Positions 17,271 through 26,171 of a stretch of 64,000 bases of DNA are shown piece after piece. Source of the DNA: Octadecabacter dasysiphoniae (lineage in GTDB: Bacteria > Pseudomonadota > Alphaproteobacteria > Rhodobacterales > Rhodobacteraceae); NCBI RefSeq assembly GCF_021532615.1, contig NZ_JAKGAQ010000003.1, positions 124,001-188,000 on the forward strand, in the 5' to 3' direction. The notes below the pieces were generated by a model that was not told the DNA's origin, did no database searches, and was given only the letters and a program-made list of their open reading frames with translations. The position numbers were made by a program, and so were the translations under genes. Positions within the stretch are counted from its first letter, which is position 1; every line of letters begins with the position of its first letter.

Positions 17271-17861
17271 ATGCAAGACGAGCGAGACGACAAACTTCTT
17301 AGACGCCTGCGTCAAACGCGGGTGTTGGTTATTCATCCCGATGACGAAGACCGCAAGACGCTGAACGATCACCTTCGGCGTATCGGGTGCCAGACGAGCA
17401 CGATTTGGCCAGTTCCGACGTCTGTGCCTGATGATGTGGATGTGGTCATGTTCCTTTTGAACCGTCTTGACGACGCAAAGGACCTCACGTGGATGGCCAG
17501 CAGTGACACGATCACAAGGATTGCAATCGTCGCTTACGAAACACCCGAAATTCTGGCTGAGCTTGAGCGCCTTCACGTGCATGGCGTGTTGTCCAAACCT
17601 GTCCGCGTGTTTGGCGTTCTGTCCGCGCTTACGACGTCCATCGGCGTCGCCCGCCATGAGGGTCGATTGAAACAGCGTATCAAATCGCTTGATGAGACGT
17701 TGAAGGCACGTCGCCAGATAGAGAAGGCGGTCGCCATTCTGTCCCAGACCAAGAACATCACAGAGGCAGATGCCTATAAACGGCTGAGGGACAAATCCAT
17801 GTCGTCGAAGATCGCAATTGCCGACCTCGCGGAAGCCATAATTTCTTCGAATGATATCTAG
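17271..17861 (+). CDS. amiR: AmiR-like ANTAR antiterminator
   Basis: 196 residues, one base after amiC. An N-terminal receiver-like domain (about 15-125) lacks a clear phosphorylation pocket. It is followed by a coiled segment (about 125-150) and an ANTAR RNA-binding domain at the C-terminus (about 140-195; RRQIEKAVAILSQTKNITEADAYKRLRDKSM, with the conserved A-Y-x-x-L-R element). In Pseudomonas, AmiR released from AmiC binds leader RNA and prevents termination before the amidase operon. Its presence predicts a leader terminator upstream of 9985; a candidate is described at 9853-9924. Confidence 0.88.
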   Translation: MQDERDDKLLRRLRQTRVLVIHPDDEDRKTLNDHLRRIGCQTSTIWPVPTSVPDDVDVVMFLLNRLDDAKDLTWMASSDTITRIAIVAYETPEILAELERLHVHGVLSKPVRVFGVLSALTTSIGVARHEGRLKQRIKSLDETLKARRQIEKAVAILSQTKNITEADAYKRLRDKSMSSKIAIADLAEAIISSNDI

Positions 17862-17873
17862 CTTGATGACCCC

Positions 17874-17909
17874 AAACGCATGGCGTTTTGTTTGCCACTA
17901 AGAGGCAAA
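17874..17909. terminator. Convergent stem-loops between amiR and the oxidase gene
   Basis: AAACGC-ATG-GCGTTT (17874-17888) followed by TGTTTG lies 12 bases past the amiR stop. A second hairpin, TTTGCC-ACTAAGA-GGCAAA (17891-17909), spans the end of the converging gene. Together they probably terminate both transcripts. Confidence 0.55.
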
Positions 17910-19067
17910 TTCTGCGATGCTCTCTGAACCATTTTCACGCGAATTTTTACGAAACCTTGCCGGATCGAACGCATCAATCGGCAAAGTGGCCCCTTGGTCG
18001 ATGATCAATTCGCTGAGGATTTTCCCACATATCGGTGCCATCTGGTATCCGTGTGCCGAATAGCCAAAACTGTGGAACACGTTGTCTTGCCGACCTTTGC
18101 CGATCACCGGAATGTTGTCGGGCATAAATCCTTCGATTCCCGCCCAGCACCTGACGATTTTCGCGTTTTCCATGATTGGAAAATACCGCCGCGCGGTGGC
18201 CGCCGATAATGCCAACCCCTGATAATCGAGGTCGGTTTTATTGGTCTCGAGATAGGCGTTGCCGACATTGCCGCCGCCGATCAGAACGGTTCCGTTCGGG
18301 AATTGTTTGAACGACAGGGGGATGCCCTGTGCACCGGCGACGCCGTCCATGAAATGCGGCATCTTTTCTGTGATCATCAGCATCGGTGCCCTTGCGTCAA
18401 TCGGCAGGTGATCCCCCAACATGGCAGCAATTTTTCCACCCCAAGCGCCAGAACAATTTACGATATTTCGGGCTGTGATTGTGTGGTGCGCGGTTCGAAC
18501 CGACCAGTCATCTGCAACACGACTGATGTTTTCAACGCCGCTGCCCTGATGAATGACGACGCCCAACTCGATGCACTTTGTGTAAAATGCCCGCACGGTT
18601 TGGAACGGATTTGCATACCCGTCACCTGTGACGGCCAATGCCCCGATGCAGTCTTTTGAAACGGCTGGCACAAGGTCGCGCAAGGTCTGCTGGTCGATGA
18701 TCTCTTCGTGCTCGAACCCGATCGCACGGACCTGTTTCGCACGCTCACGCAGTTGGTCCATATGGGTTTGCGTATCGGCCAGCTTCACCTGAAAAGAGGA
18801 CACGAAACCGCAGTCGTCATCAACAAGGTCAGTCATATTTTGCCAGATATCGGCAGATGCAACGGACAAAGGAACTTCGGGCAATGCACGCCCCAGACGA
18901 CGCACACCACCGGCATTCGCGCTCGAGGCGTGACGCCCCACACGGTCTTTTTCAAGCACCACGACCGTCATCCCGCGCATGGCCAGATGCAAGGCGGTCG
19001 AAAGACCATGCAAACCACCCCCTATGATGATCGTTTCAGTGGTGATCGAATTGGACTTCGGGTTCAT
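17898..19067 (-). CDS. FAD-dependent amine/amino-acid oxidoreductase (DAO family)
   Basis: 389 residues. An N-terminal dinucleotide-binding motif, IIIGGGLHGLSTALHL (about 13-28), is followed by the flavin acidic end VVVLEKD and a DAO-type C-terminal RCWAGIEGFMPDNIPVIG with GYSAHGYQMAP. The HASSANAGGVRRLG stretch resembles the sarcosine/glycine oxidase-like subgroup. It probably oxidises a C-N bond of a secondary amine or D-amino acid, passing electrons to oxygen or a quinone. It is the last gene of the Pot-transporter/opine-oxidase operon, 49 bases after ridA, so its substrate is likely the product or a variant of the imported compound. Confidence 0.82.
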   Translation of the reverse strand: MNPKSNSITTETIIIGGGLHGLSTALHLAMRGMTVVVLEKDRVGRHASSANAGGVRRLGRALPEVPLSVASADIWQNMTDLVDDDCGFVSSFQVKLADTQTHMDQLRERAKQVRAIGFEHEEIIDQQTLRDLVPAVSKDCIGALAVTGDGYANPFQTVRAFYTKCIELGVVIHQGSGVENISRVADDWSVRTAHHTITARNIVNCSGAWGGKIAAMLGDHLPIDARAPMLMITEKMPHFMDGVAGAQGIPLSFKQFPNGTVLIGGGNVGNAYLETNKTDLDYQGLALSAATARRYFPIMENAKIVRCWAGIEGFMPDNIPVIGKGRQDNVFHSFGYSAHGYQMAPICGKILSELIIDQGATLPIDAFDPARFRKNSRENGSESIAEFAS

Positions 19068-19116
19068 TTTCGTGCCTCGTCTGAGGTGACTGTCGGGTTC
19101 TGGGCCGTGCTGTCCG

Positions 19117-19458
19117 TTAGGGGCAGGCGGCTGTGATAATGATCTCGACCTTCAATTCGGCCCGCCCGAGTTTTGCTTCACTGCAGGCCCGGGCAGGCGC
19201 GTGGCCCTGCGGTATCCATGCATTCCAGACCGCGTTCATCTCTGCGACATCGTCGATATCCGCCACCCATATGATCGCCTGTAGGATGTTTTCGCGGTTT
19301 GAACCGACTTGCGTCAAAAGATCATCGACACGCGCAAGGCAGTCCGTTGTTTGCGCAGCCACAGTATCGCCATCCCCGACTTGCCCGCAAAAATAGGCCA
19401 CGCCATTGTACTTTACGATTTTGCTGAGGCGTTCGGTCGTATGAAGTCTTTGTATCAC
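19117..19458 (-). CDS. RidA/YjgF-family enamine/imine deaminase
   Basis: 113 residues, matching the trimeric RidA family. The motif PQGHAPARACSEAKLGRAELKVEI near the C-terminus carries the conserved arginine that holds the carboxylate of the imine substrate, and FCGQVGDG is the family's N-terminal loop. RidA-type proteins hydrolyse 2-aminoacrylate and other imines. Flavin oxidases make imines from amino acids, so this protein fits as the imine hydrolase between the two oxidases of the operon. Its start overlaps the stop of the upstream oxidoreductase gene (ATGA). Confidence 0.88.
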   Translation of the reverse strand: MIQRLHTTERLSKIVKYNGVAYFCGQVGDGDTVAAQTTDCLARVDDLLTQVGSNRENILQAIIWVADIDDVAEMNAVWNAWIPQGHAPARACSEAKLGRAELKVEIIITAACP

Positions 19459-20855
19459 GTCGCGGTCTCCGGTTCTTTGGGGGTCTCAAGGCTGGCCAGT
19501 TCTTTCAACGTTATGGGTTTGAGCGGTGCGCGAATGCGATACGCCCCCACGGCGTCGTGGGACTGGTTTGTTTCATGGGCGAGGATCTGGGTGACTGTCA
19601 GCCCGCAATAACGCCCTTGGCATGGGCCCATTCCGGGCCGGCCAAAGGATTTGGCCTGGTTTGGTCCCTTGCATCCAAGGCTGGCGAAACGGCGGATATC
19701 ACCAGCGGTGACTTCTTCGCATCGACAAATAATCGTATCGTCGGCGGGCCTGAGAACATCCGTAGGCGGTGGATAGGCTGCATCAAGAAACGGGCGAATG
19801 GCGAGTTCAGAAGACCGCTTTTTGAGCAATGGCGCGGCGCGCGTTTCGCAAATGCCCCTCGGTATTATGCCGATCTGACACACTGCGTTCAGGGCGCTGA
19901 TTTTACCCGAAAGCGCCGCGACCTTGGCGCCGCCAATCCCGGCACCATCCCCGGCAATCGAAAACACGCTATTTGAGGACTGCCCGAACGCATCGGTCAC
20001 GGGATGAAAGCAGTGTTGTTGGGCGTTGTAGACGTGTTTCAAACCAATCGAACGCGTGATCTGCGTGTTGGGAACAACACCTTGATGCAGCAACGCGCTT
20101 GTTGTCTGGATAGAATGGCTTTTCCCGTTTGCGTCAAAACTGACCCGATCCACTTTGTCTTCGCCGTGGATCGCGATGTTGGTGGCAGCGGTAAAACGAG
20201 GAACGCCAGCCATCCGTATCGCAGCGATCAACTGCAAACCCTTCGCCAGTTGTTTCCAGCCCTTGAGCGCGGGCACAAGGTGACGGGTCGCGCCCAACAA
20301 ATCCTTTTTGGTCTGCGTTTCGATCACGGCTTTGGGGGGCGCCCCGGCGGACACCAATTGTTGCGCAACAAGATAAAGCAACGGGCCAGACCCGATCAGC
20401 ACGGCATCTGTCGGCACGATCCCTGCGGATTTCATCAAAATCTGTGCTGCCCCGACAGTCATTGCGCCGGCTTTTGTCCATCCGGGCAGGGGGGTGGGAC
20501 GTTCTGTTGCCCCGTTTGCAATGATGATGTGGCGGCCTTTGATCTGCGCCGCTGTTTCCTCTTTGCTATAGGCCACGGACCCGTCCTGACCGACTTTCCA
20601 AACGGTAACGCCCGTGCGGTGAACGACCCCTGACTGTTCAAGATCGCGCACCATCTTGCCCCCTTCAAGGTAATCAGGCCCGAGCACTTTGGTGCGCGCC
20701 GATGTGGATTGGGACACGTTGCGATAGATTTGCCCCCCCGCACTGGCCTGTTCATCCAGCAAACAGACGGTTGCCCCGTGGTGATCTGCCTCTAACGCCG
20801 CGGAAATTCCCGCAGGGCCGGCACCAATGACGATAATGTCGAACGGGTCATTCAT
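19455..20855 (-). CDS. Opine oxidase/HcnB-like FAD-NAD(P) oxidoreductase subunit
   Basis: 466 residues. A Rossmann motif, IIVIGAGPAGISAAL, stands at the N-terminus, with LLDEQASAGGQIYRN after it. A second nucleotide site is at AVLIGSGPLLYLVAQQL (about 150). A C-terminal BFD-like [2Fe-2S] domain has cysteines in CRCEEV and, about 30 residues on, CQGRYC. This layout is that of the large subunit of opine oxidases (OoxA type) and HcnB. It overlaps by 4 bases the small [2Fe-2S] gene and lies next to a DAO subunit, giving the complete three-part enzyme. It probably channels electrons from the DAO subunit to the respiratory chain at the membrane. Confidence 0.85.
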   Translation of the reverse strand: MNDPFDIIVIGAGPAGISAALEADHHGATVCLLDEQASAGGQIYRNVSQSTSARTKVLGPDYLEGGKMVRDLEQSGVVHRTGVTVWKVGQDGSVAYSKEETAAQIKGRHIIIANGATERPTPLPGWTKAGAMTVGAAQILMKSAGIVPTDAVLIGSGPLLYLVAQQLVSAGAPPKAVIETQTKKDLLGATRHLVPALKGWKQLAKGLQLIAAIRMAGVPRFTAATNIAIHGEDKVDRVSFDANGKSHSIQTTSALLHQGVVPNTQITRSIGLKHVYNAQQHCFHPVTDAFGQSSNSVFSIAGDGAGIGGAKVAALSGKISALNAVCQIGIIPRGICETRAAPLLKKRSSELAIRPFLDAAYPPPTDVLRPADDTIICRCEEVTAGDIRRFASLGCKGPNQAKSFGRPGMGPCQGRYCGLTVTQILAHETNQSHDAVGAYRIRAPLKPITLKELASLETPKEPETAT

Positions 20856-21151
20856 GTTTCGATGTCCTTATTGATGATCGGAACGCGGGACACTTTCATG
20901 CCGTCACGCACCTTCGTCATGCAGGCCTGCACATTCATCCCGTCCACAAACACGAGGCAGTCGTAACATGCGCCCATCATGCAAAACGGACCACGAGCGG
21001 ATTGACTGACCGGTGTTTGGCGGAAAATTGAGACATCTGCGGCCAGTAACGCGGCGGCGACGCTCATGCCGGGGGTGGCACTAACCGGCTGATTTTCGAA
21101 CAAGAACGTGACGCTGTCTTGCACGTCCTCGCCCTCCATAAGTTTAAACAT
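20852..21151 (-). CDS. Small [2Fe-2S] ferredoxin-like subunit (HcnA-like)
   Basis: 99 residues of the 2Fe-2S ferredoxin fold. The cluster cysteines are in FCMMGACYDCLVFVDG (C-x4-C-x2-C) and the later QACMT. Proteins of this size sit beside FAD/NAD and DAO subunits in opine oxidases and hydrogen cyanide synthase, where they pass electrons between the flavin subunits. Start and stop both overlap neighbours (8 bases with the DAO gene upstream, 4 with the large subunit), so the three subunits are probably made in fixed ratio. Confidence 0.88.
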   Translation of the reverse strand: MFKLMEGEDVQDSVTFLFENQPVSATPGMSVAAALLAADVSIFRQTPVSQSARGPFCMMGACYDCLVFVDGMNVQACMTKVRDGMKVSRVPIINKDIET

Positions 21152-22238
21152 GGAACCTGCTTTCGCTAAATTGGGAGACGTCCGGAGCCCTGTTTCGTTC
21201 CAGAATCCAGTCGGGCATCAGGCTGGCATGTGCCGCAGCAAGCGTTATGCCGCTGTGACAGGTCACGAAACTTGCGCCGCGCGCGGATTGGGACCGTTGG
21301 TAGATCGGATAGCCGTCGGGCGACATAATGCGCAGCGCCGCCCAGCTTCGGACCAGTTTCACGCGCTCCAGATGCGGGAAAATGTCGATTGCGTGCTGCG
21401 CGAGAGAAGCGCTCGTTGCGATGTCTTCGCTGTCATTCGTCCCCGCTTCGCTTTTGGATGCGCCGATTTGCACGCCACCTTCATTGACCTGCCGAATGGT
21501 TCCCGACGGGTATTTCAAAAAATGAGGGAGCTTTTCGGTAATCAGAACTTGGCCCTGTTGGGGCCTGATCGGCGCGTCAAACCCAAGTTCTTCGGCCAGT
21601 TCAACGGAACCAAGACCCGCCGCGAGAACCAGCGCATCACCGTCTATTTTCGCGCCGTCCGCCAGCAGTACAGAAAAATCCCTGTCGCGTGCGCCCACGC
21701 TGATAACCTGCGCCCCTGTCCTGATCGTTCCGCCAGCATTGCGCACCGCAATCGACAAGGCCCGCAGCAGGGAAAGCGGGTTCACATGGCCATCCATGGG
21801 AGAGTAAATGCCGCCCACGACTTTGGGGCCAATTTCCGGAACGAGTGCCTTAAGTTTGCTGTGGTCCAGAATTTCAAAAGGATAATCGTCATCCAGTTGT
21901 TGCGCCAATTGGGACAGGGATCGACCGCGTTTTTCCAAGACGTCTTCGTCCGTGAAATAATCAATGCCACCGGCATCCTGATAGGCGACGTCGACACCCG
22001 TTTCGACCAAAAGATCCTTGGCAAAACCGGCCCAAAGGTCTGCGGACCGACGTGACCACGTCGCGTAATGTGGCGCGTGTTCGCCTTTGCCTTGGATCCA
22101 GATGAGTCCGAAGTTCCCGCGCGACGCCCGAAAATCATCGTCGGCACCGTCCAGAACGACGACATCTTTGCCTCGTTTCAATAGTCCGTAGGCGATGGAC
22201 AAACCAACGACGCCGCCTCCTATGACGATATGGGCCAT
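21144..22238 (-). CDS. DAO-family flavin subunit (opine oxidase OoxB/HcnC-like)
   Basis: 364 residues. The FAD motif HIVIGGGVVGLSIAYGLL starts at residue 3, with VVVLDGAD as the ribose-binding end. The SRGNFGLIWIQGKG loop and the RSWAALRIMSPDGYPIYQ region are typical of the DAO proteins paired with HcnA/HcnB-type subunits. It would carry out the actual C-N oxidation, splitting an opine or N-alkyl amino acid into an amino acid and a keto acid. It begins 2 bases before the permease gene upstream of it ends its frame gap, so it is part of the transporter operon. Confidence 0.83.
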   Translation of the reverse strand: MAHIVIGGGVVGLSIAYGLLKRGKDVVVLDGADDDFRASRGNFGLIWIQGKGEHAPHYATWSRRSADLWAGFAKDLLVETGVDVAYQDAGGIDYFTDEDVLEKRGRSLSQLAQQLDDDYPFEILDHSKLKALVPEIGPKVVGGIYSPMDGHVNPLSLLRALSIAVRNAGGTIRTGAQVISVGARDRDFSVLLADGAKIDGDALVLAAGLGSVELAEELGFDAPIRPQQGQVLITEKLPHFLKYPSGTIRQVNEGGVQIGASKSEAGTNDSEDIATSASLAQHAIDIFPHLERVKLVRSWAALRIMSPDGYPIYQRSQSARGASFVTCHSGITLAAAHASLMPDWILERNRAPDVSQFSESRFHV

Positions 22239-22240
22239 CG

Positions 22241-23035
22241 TTAGCCCTTCCCGACGAAGACTTTGTCCAAGCCATAAAAGCGGTCCAAAATCAGCATCAA
22301 GATGAAGGTCAGAACGATCAGTACCGTGGACACGGATGCAATCAATGGATCGATGGTCTGGGTGATGTGATTGTACATTTTCACGGGCAAGGTTTGGGTC
22401 GCGGGCGACGCCACGAACACGCTCATCGTCAGTTCGTCGAAGCTGGTGATGAAAGACAACAGCCAGCCACCGGCAACACCCGGCAGGATCAGCGGCAACG
22501 TAATTTTGCGAAAAACTGTAAATCTATTAGCGCCGAGTGTGAGTGCCGCCTGTTCTGCCTCAATCGACAGACCGGTCGCCGCTGACAACGCAAGCCGAAG
22601 TGCATAGGGCGTCACCAGAACGATATGCGCCGCCGCCAACCCGTAAAACGAGCCGCCCAACCCGATTTGTGAATAAAACTGAAGGAATGCGACGCCCAGC
22701 ACCAGATGCGGGATCATCAGGGGGGAAAGCAGAAACGCTGCGATAAAGTCCCGACCCGGAAATTTGTGCCGTGCAATCGCCAGAGCCGCCGGAATAGCAA
22801 TGATGACGGCGATGGATGCGGAAATCAGGGCAAGCCAGACCGACATCCAAAAGGCGTCAATGAACGAAGGGTTGTCCAGAATTGCGTAGAACCACCGCAA
22901 CGACAAACCGTCCGTCGGCAGTGAAAGATAACCTTTGTCCGTGAATGATACAGCGATCACCATCACCAAAGGGGCAAGGATAAAGATGACGAAAACGGCG
23001 TGAAAGATGAGGGCAACCGGGCCAAGACGTCTCAT
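22241..23035 (-). CDS. Pot-type ABC transporter permease (PotC-like)
   Basis: 264 residues with six membrane segments and the EAA loop near residue 165 (EQAALTLGANRFTVFRKITLPLILPG) that contacts the ATPase. This subfamily serves spermidine/putrescine and other cationic or zwitterionic solutes. It follows the other permease by 8 bases and precedes the DAO gene by 2. Confidence 0.9.
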   Translation of the reverse strand: MRRLGPVALIFHAVFVIFILAPLVMVIAVSFTDKGYLSLPTDGLSLRWFYAILDNPSFIDAFWMSVWLALISASIAVIIAIPAALAIARHKFPGRDFIAAFLLSPLMIPHLVLGVAFLQFYSQIGLGGSFYGLAAAHIVLVTPYALRLALSAATGLSIEAEQAALTLGANRFTVFRKITLPLILPGVAGGWLLSFITSFDELTMSVFVASPATQTLPVKMYNHITQTIDPLIASVSTVLIVLTFILMLILDRFYGLDKVFVGKG

Positions 23036-23043
23036 GATTTTTC

Positions 23044-23907
23044 CTACTCGAATACTTTGGCGTAGCGCCGTTCGATGATTTTGTTGAAGCTCAGGATGAT
23101 GACGATATTGGCCAATAACAGCAGGACCGCGATCGTCGCGCCCAATGGCCAGTTCAACGTGCTGAGGTATTCGTCATAGGCGGCTGTCGCCACGACCTTC
23201 ATGCGCCGTCCACCGATGATTGCGGGCGTTGCAAAGGCGCTGGCGGTCAGTGCAAACACGATAATGCTGCCCGACAGAATACCCGGCATGGCCTGCGGCA
23301 AAGTAATGCGGCGCAGAACGGTAAATTTTGTGGCCCCGAGGCTAAGGCCGGCGTCTTCGCTTTGGGGGTCGATTTTCTGCAACGACGCCCAGACCGAAAT
23401 CACCATAAACGGGACAAGCACATGGACGAGAGCAATGGTCATACCAGCAAAGGTGAACATCAGACTGACGGGTTCGTCACTGAACCCCAATGCTTGCGCG
23501 GTCATAGTGAGAATACCATTACCCCCGAAAAACAACGCCCACCCCAAAGTCCGCACAACGACTGAAATGAGGAGGGGGCCTAGCACCACCAGCAAGAAAA
23601 CAGACCGCCATCCGCTGCTTAAGCGCGATAGAACGTAGGCTTCTGGCACCCCGATCAGAACACAGATCAGCGTCACCAAAAGGCCAAGCCCGAACGTCCG
23701 GCTGAAGATCTTGTGAAAATAGCTGTCGCCAAGGACATCGGCATAGTTCGCAAGGGTCCAGTCTGATTGAATGCCTGTGTTGAAATCATACGAATGCAGG
23801 CTCAAGACAAACGTCATCACCATCGGGAAACCCAACAGCGCGGCGAAAAACAGCACGCCGGGTGCTGTCAGCAGATAGGGTGTTGTTCTGGGGCTCGCAG
23901 CGCTCAT
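23044..23907 (-). CDS. Pot-type ABC transporter permease (PotB-like)
   Basis: 287 residues, N-terminus cytoplasmic, six membrane segments, EAA loop near residue 185 (EDAGLSLGATKFTVLRRITLPQAMPG). It pairs with the permease encoded next. Its start codon overlaps the ATPase stop by 4 bases, so translation is coupled. Confidence 0.9.
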   Translation of the reverse strand: MSAASPRTTPYLLTAPGVLFFAALLGFPMVMTFVLSLHSYDFNTGIQSDWTLANYADVLGDSYFHKIFSRTFGLGLLVTLICVLIGVPEAYVLSRLSSGWRSVFLLVVLGPLLISVVVRTLGWALFFGGNGILTMTAQALGFSDEPVSLMFTFAGMTIALVHVLVPFMVISVWASLQKIDPQSEDAGLSLGATKFTVLRRITLPQAMPGILSGSIIVFALTASAFATPAIIGGRRMKVVATAAYDEYLSTLNWPLGATIAVLLLLANIVIILSFNKIIERRYAKVFE

Positions 23908-24950
23908 GACACTGCATCCTCGAACAGGGTGAGCGATCCGGCAGGCCAGCTCACGTGTGCCATGTCGCCTTTTGAATACCCAGCAGAGCCTGTGTTGGGC
24001 TGAGTGATGAACAATTCACCCAGCTCGCCCGTCACACGGTAGAGCCAACTTGAGCCAAGGAAAATCGCCGCGTCGATGCGGACTTTTTGACCAGTCGTGT
24101 CATCGCAAAGGCGCAGTTTTTCCGGCCGCACCGACAACGTCACCTGACTGCCCACATCTGCGGATGCAGTATCGACGTCGATGGTCGTGCCGTTTACGGA
24201 AACTGTGTTTGGCGCGCTGACGTGGCCGTTCAGAAGGTTTGTTTTGCCGACAAAGTCGGACACAAAGGTGTTCGTTGGTCGTTCATATAAATCCAGCGGT
24301 GCTGCGATTTGCGATACCTCACCGCGCTGCATCACAACGATCCGGTCGCTCATCGACAGGGCTTCTTCCTGATCATGTGTGACCAGGATCGTCGTTACGC
24401 CGATGTCTTGTTGCAAAAGCCGCAATTCGATCCGCATTTCTTCGCGCAGCTTCGCATCCAAATTTGAGAGCGGTTCGTCCAGTAGCAAAACGGGTGGTTC
24501 AATCACCAGTGCGCGGGCCAACGCGACGCGCTGTCGCTGGCCGCCCGACATATCCTTGGGGTAGCGGTCTGCAAACTGCGCCAACCGAACCTGTTCGAGC
24601 GCCGCATGGGCACGCGCCATCCGATCTGCTTTGCCGACACCCCGCATTTCAAGACCGAATGCGACGTTCTCGGTGGCGGTCATATGCGGGAACAGGGCAT
24701 AGCTTTGAAACACAATGCCAAGACCCCGCTTGTTGGGGGGCGTGTTGGTAATGTCCTTGCCGTCCAACATGATCTTACCAGAAGTTGGCTGCAACAAACC
24801 TGCCACCATCTGAAGCGTCGTGGTTTTTCCACAGCCCGACGGACCAAGCAGTGAAATGAATTCACCGCGTTCCACATCAAGGCTCATGTCACCCACGGCG
24901 ACAAAGTCACCGAATTCTTTTTTTAGCGATTCAAATTTGAGAAATGACAC
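23904..24950 (-). CDS. Pot-type ABC transporter ATPase (PotA-like)
   Basis: 348 residues if started at GTG 24950. The frame opens at 24986, but those extra 12 codons lie within the strong stem-loop at 24975-25001, so the GTG is preferred. Walker A LGPSGCGKTT (near 33), Q-loop FQSYALFPHMT, signature MSGGQRQR, Walker B LLLDEPLSNLD and the switch histidine VTHDQEEA are all present. A C-terminal TOBE domain (about 270-348; LSVRPEKLRL) is typical of PotA-type ATPases. It drives import of the substrate for the opine-oxidase-like enzyme encoded in the same operon. Confidence 0.92.
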   Translation of the reverse strand: MSFLKFESLKKEFGDFVAVGDMSLDVERGEFISLLGPSGCGKTTTLQMVAGLLQPTSGKIMLDGKDITNTPPNKRGLGIVFQSYALFPHMTATENVAFGLEMRGVGKADRMARAHAALEQVRLAQFADRYPKDMSGGQRQRVALARALVIEPPVLLLDEPLSNLDAKLREEMRIELRLLQQDIGVTTILVTHDQEEALSMSDRIVVMQRGEVSQIAAPLDLYERPTNTFVSDFVGKTNLLNGHVSAPNTVSVNGTTIDVDTASADVGSQVTLSVRPEKLRLCDDTTGQKVRIDAAIFLGSSWLYRVTGELGELFITQPNTGSAGYSKGDMAHVSWPAGSLTLFEDAVS

Positions 24951-24974
24951 TGCATGGCCCCCAATAATAATGTG

Positions 24975-25001
24975 GGGCGCGCACAAATCTTGTACGCGCC
25001 C
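24975..25001 (-). terminator. Strong stem-loop between binding-protein and ATPase genes
   Basis: GGGCGCGCACAA (24975-24986) and TTGTACGCGCCC (24990-25001) form a 12-bp stem with one G-U pair and a 3-base loop. It follows the binding-protein stop (25020) by 18 bases. Lacking a solid T tract, it more likely stabilises or partly terminates the message, giving more binding protein than transporter. Confidence 0.65.
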
Positions 25002-25019
25002 GTTTTGTCAGATCAACGT

Positions 25020-26048
25020 TTAGTTCTCGATCCGACGGGTCCATTGTTGTGTCCAATCACCCCGGGCAGGATTAACGATTGTGTAATCAACGGTGATGAG
25101 ATTATCGACAATCGCTGGCCCGACGGGCAGGGCGATGCTTTCTTCTGCGGTCAATTCCACAGTTGCATTCACCGGTGCCCAGCCATTGGTGACGGCAAAC
25201 AGGCGTTGGGCCTCGGGTGATGTGACAAATGCCAAGAAGTCTTGCGCCAGTTCAGGAACATCCGAACCTACGACCGGACAGGCCGTCACAAGCAGTTTGA
25301 TCCCCCCTTCGTCAGGGTATGCGAATGCACCGGGGAACCCGGAATCTGCCAGCGCCTTGAGGCGGCCGCTGCCCCAGACGGACAAAGCAATCTCACCGTT
25401 CTGGAAAAGTTCGGACATCTTGCCGGATGACGGTTCATAGACCAGAACATTGTCGTCGATTGCATCTTCAAATGCAGCGAAGCCCGGCTCGATGTCATTC
25501 ACACCGCCGCCGTTGACGATGGCCGTGGCGATCAAGGCATGCAGCCCATAGCCGTTTGTGATCGGCGGGACAGCCAGAACGCCTTGGTATTTTGGATCGG
25601 CCAGATCGTTCCACGACGACGGCGCGTCCCAGCCATTTGCAGCGAAAACTTCAGTATTATAGGCGAGGCCCGTCGCAATGATGCCGACACCGACCGCCTT
25701 GTTTTCCGGCATACGCGCAGCATCGTAAAGATCGGAGAACGTTTCTTCGTTTACAGTATCGCAATATCCGAAACCGATTGCCTGGCTCATCGGGCCATCG
25801 TCGATGAACACGACATCAAGGTCTTGCGCCCCTTCTTGGGCGCGCAGTTTTGCCAGAGTGTCGGTCGAATTTCCAGCCACATAAACGACAGTCGCACCTG
25901 TCTTTTCTTCCCACATCGGGATGATCGTTTCGTTCATCAATGTCTCTGTCGAGCCGCCGTAAGCGCCAAGGTAAAGAGTTTGGTCCTGCGCAGATGCTGC
26001 AACTGCTGACAGTGCAACAATACTGGCCGTGACGAATAATTTTTGCAT
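25020..26048 (-). CDS. Extracellular binding protein, PotD/spermidine-putrescine type
   Basis: 342 residues from ATG 26048 with a GGGAGA site 6 bases before it; the frame is open to 26129 without a site. A signal peptide (MQKLFVTASIVALSAVAASA) directs it to the periplasm. LYLGAYGGSTETLMNE, VVYVAGNS and the GIIATGLAYNTEVF segment place it in the type II binding-protein group of polyamines and related solutes. It heads the operon, divergent from a LysR regulator. Given the opine-oxidase-like genes downstream, it probably binds an opine or another N-substituted amino acid rather than a polyamine (inference). Confidence 0.88.
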   Translation of the reverse strand: MQKLFVTASIVALSAVAASAQDQTLYLGAYGGSTETLMNETIIPMWEEKTGATVVYVAGNSTDTLAKLRAQEGAQDLDVVFIDDGPMSQAIGFGYCDTVNEETFSDLYDAARMPENKAVGVGIIATGLAYNTEVFAANGWDAPSSWNDLADPKYQGVLAVPPITNGYGLHALIATAIVNGGGVNDIEPGFAAFEDAIDDNVLVYEPSSGKMSELFQNGEIALSVWGSGRLKALADSGFPGAFAYPDEGGIKLLVTACPVVGSDVPELAQDFLAFVTSPEAQRLFAVTNGWAPVNATVELTAEESIALPVGPAIVDNLITVDYTIVNPARGDWTQQWTRRIEN

Positions 26049-26171
26049 TTTTTTCTCCCTGTTGTTGATATTCACAAATATTTCCAGACGGCACATCATA
26101 TAGCAAATTGTATATAATGATGTTTTCATGCATAAATATTATAAATATAGAGTCATAGGAAGCCATCGAAA
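26049..26171. promoter_or_regulatory. Divergent control region, binding-protein operon / LysR gene
   Basis: This 123-base AT-rich gap must hold both promoters. It contains the palindrome ATAA-ATA-TTAT (26132-26142) close to the LysR start, and TATATAAT at 26111-26118. LysR proteins usually bind such divergent gaps and activate the opposite operon. Confidence 0.5.

Noticed and set aside
20004..20633. Long plus-strand open frame opposite the HcnB-like gene (also 636-1319, 21108-22055, 34375-34869, 34915-35676)
   Set aside because: Antisense shadows of GC-rich genes; no ribosome sites and no family-like sequence, while the minus-strand frames carry clear motifs.
19455..22238. True hydrogen cyanide synthase HcnABC
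   Set aside because: The three-subunit layout is shared with opine oxidases, and the adjacent importer, LysR and RidA favour catabolism over cyanide production; sequence alone cannot prove either.
24951..24986. ATG 24986 as start of the PotA-like ATPase
   Set aside because: It lies inside the strong stem-loop after the binding-protein gene; GTG 24950 gives the family-typical N-terminus.
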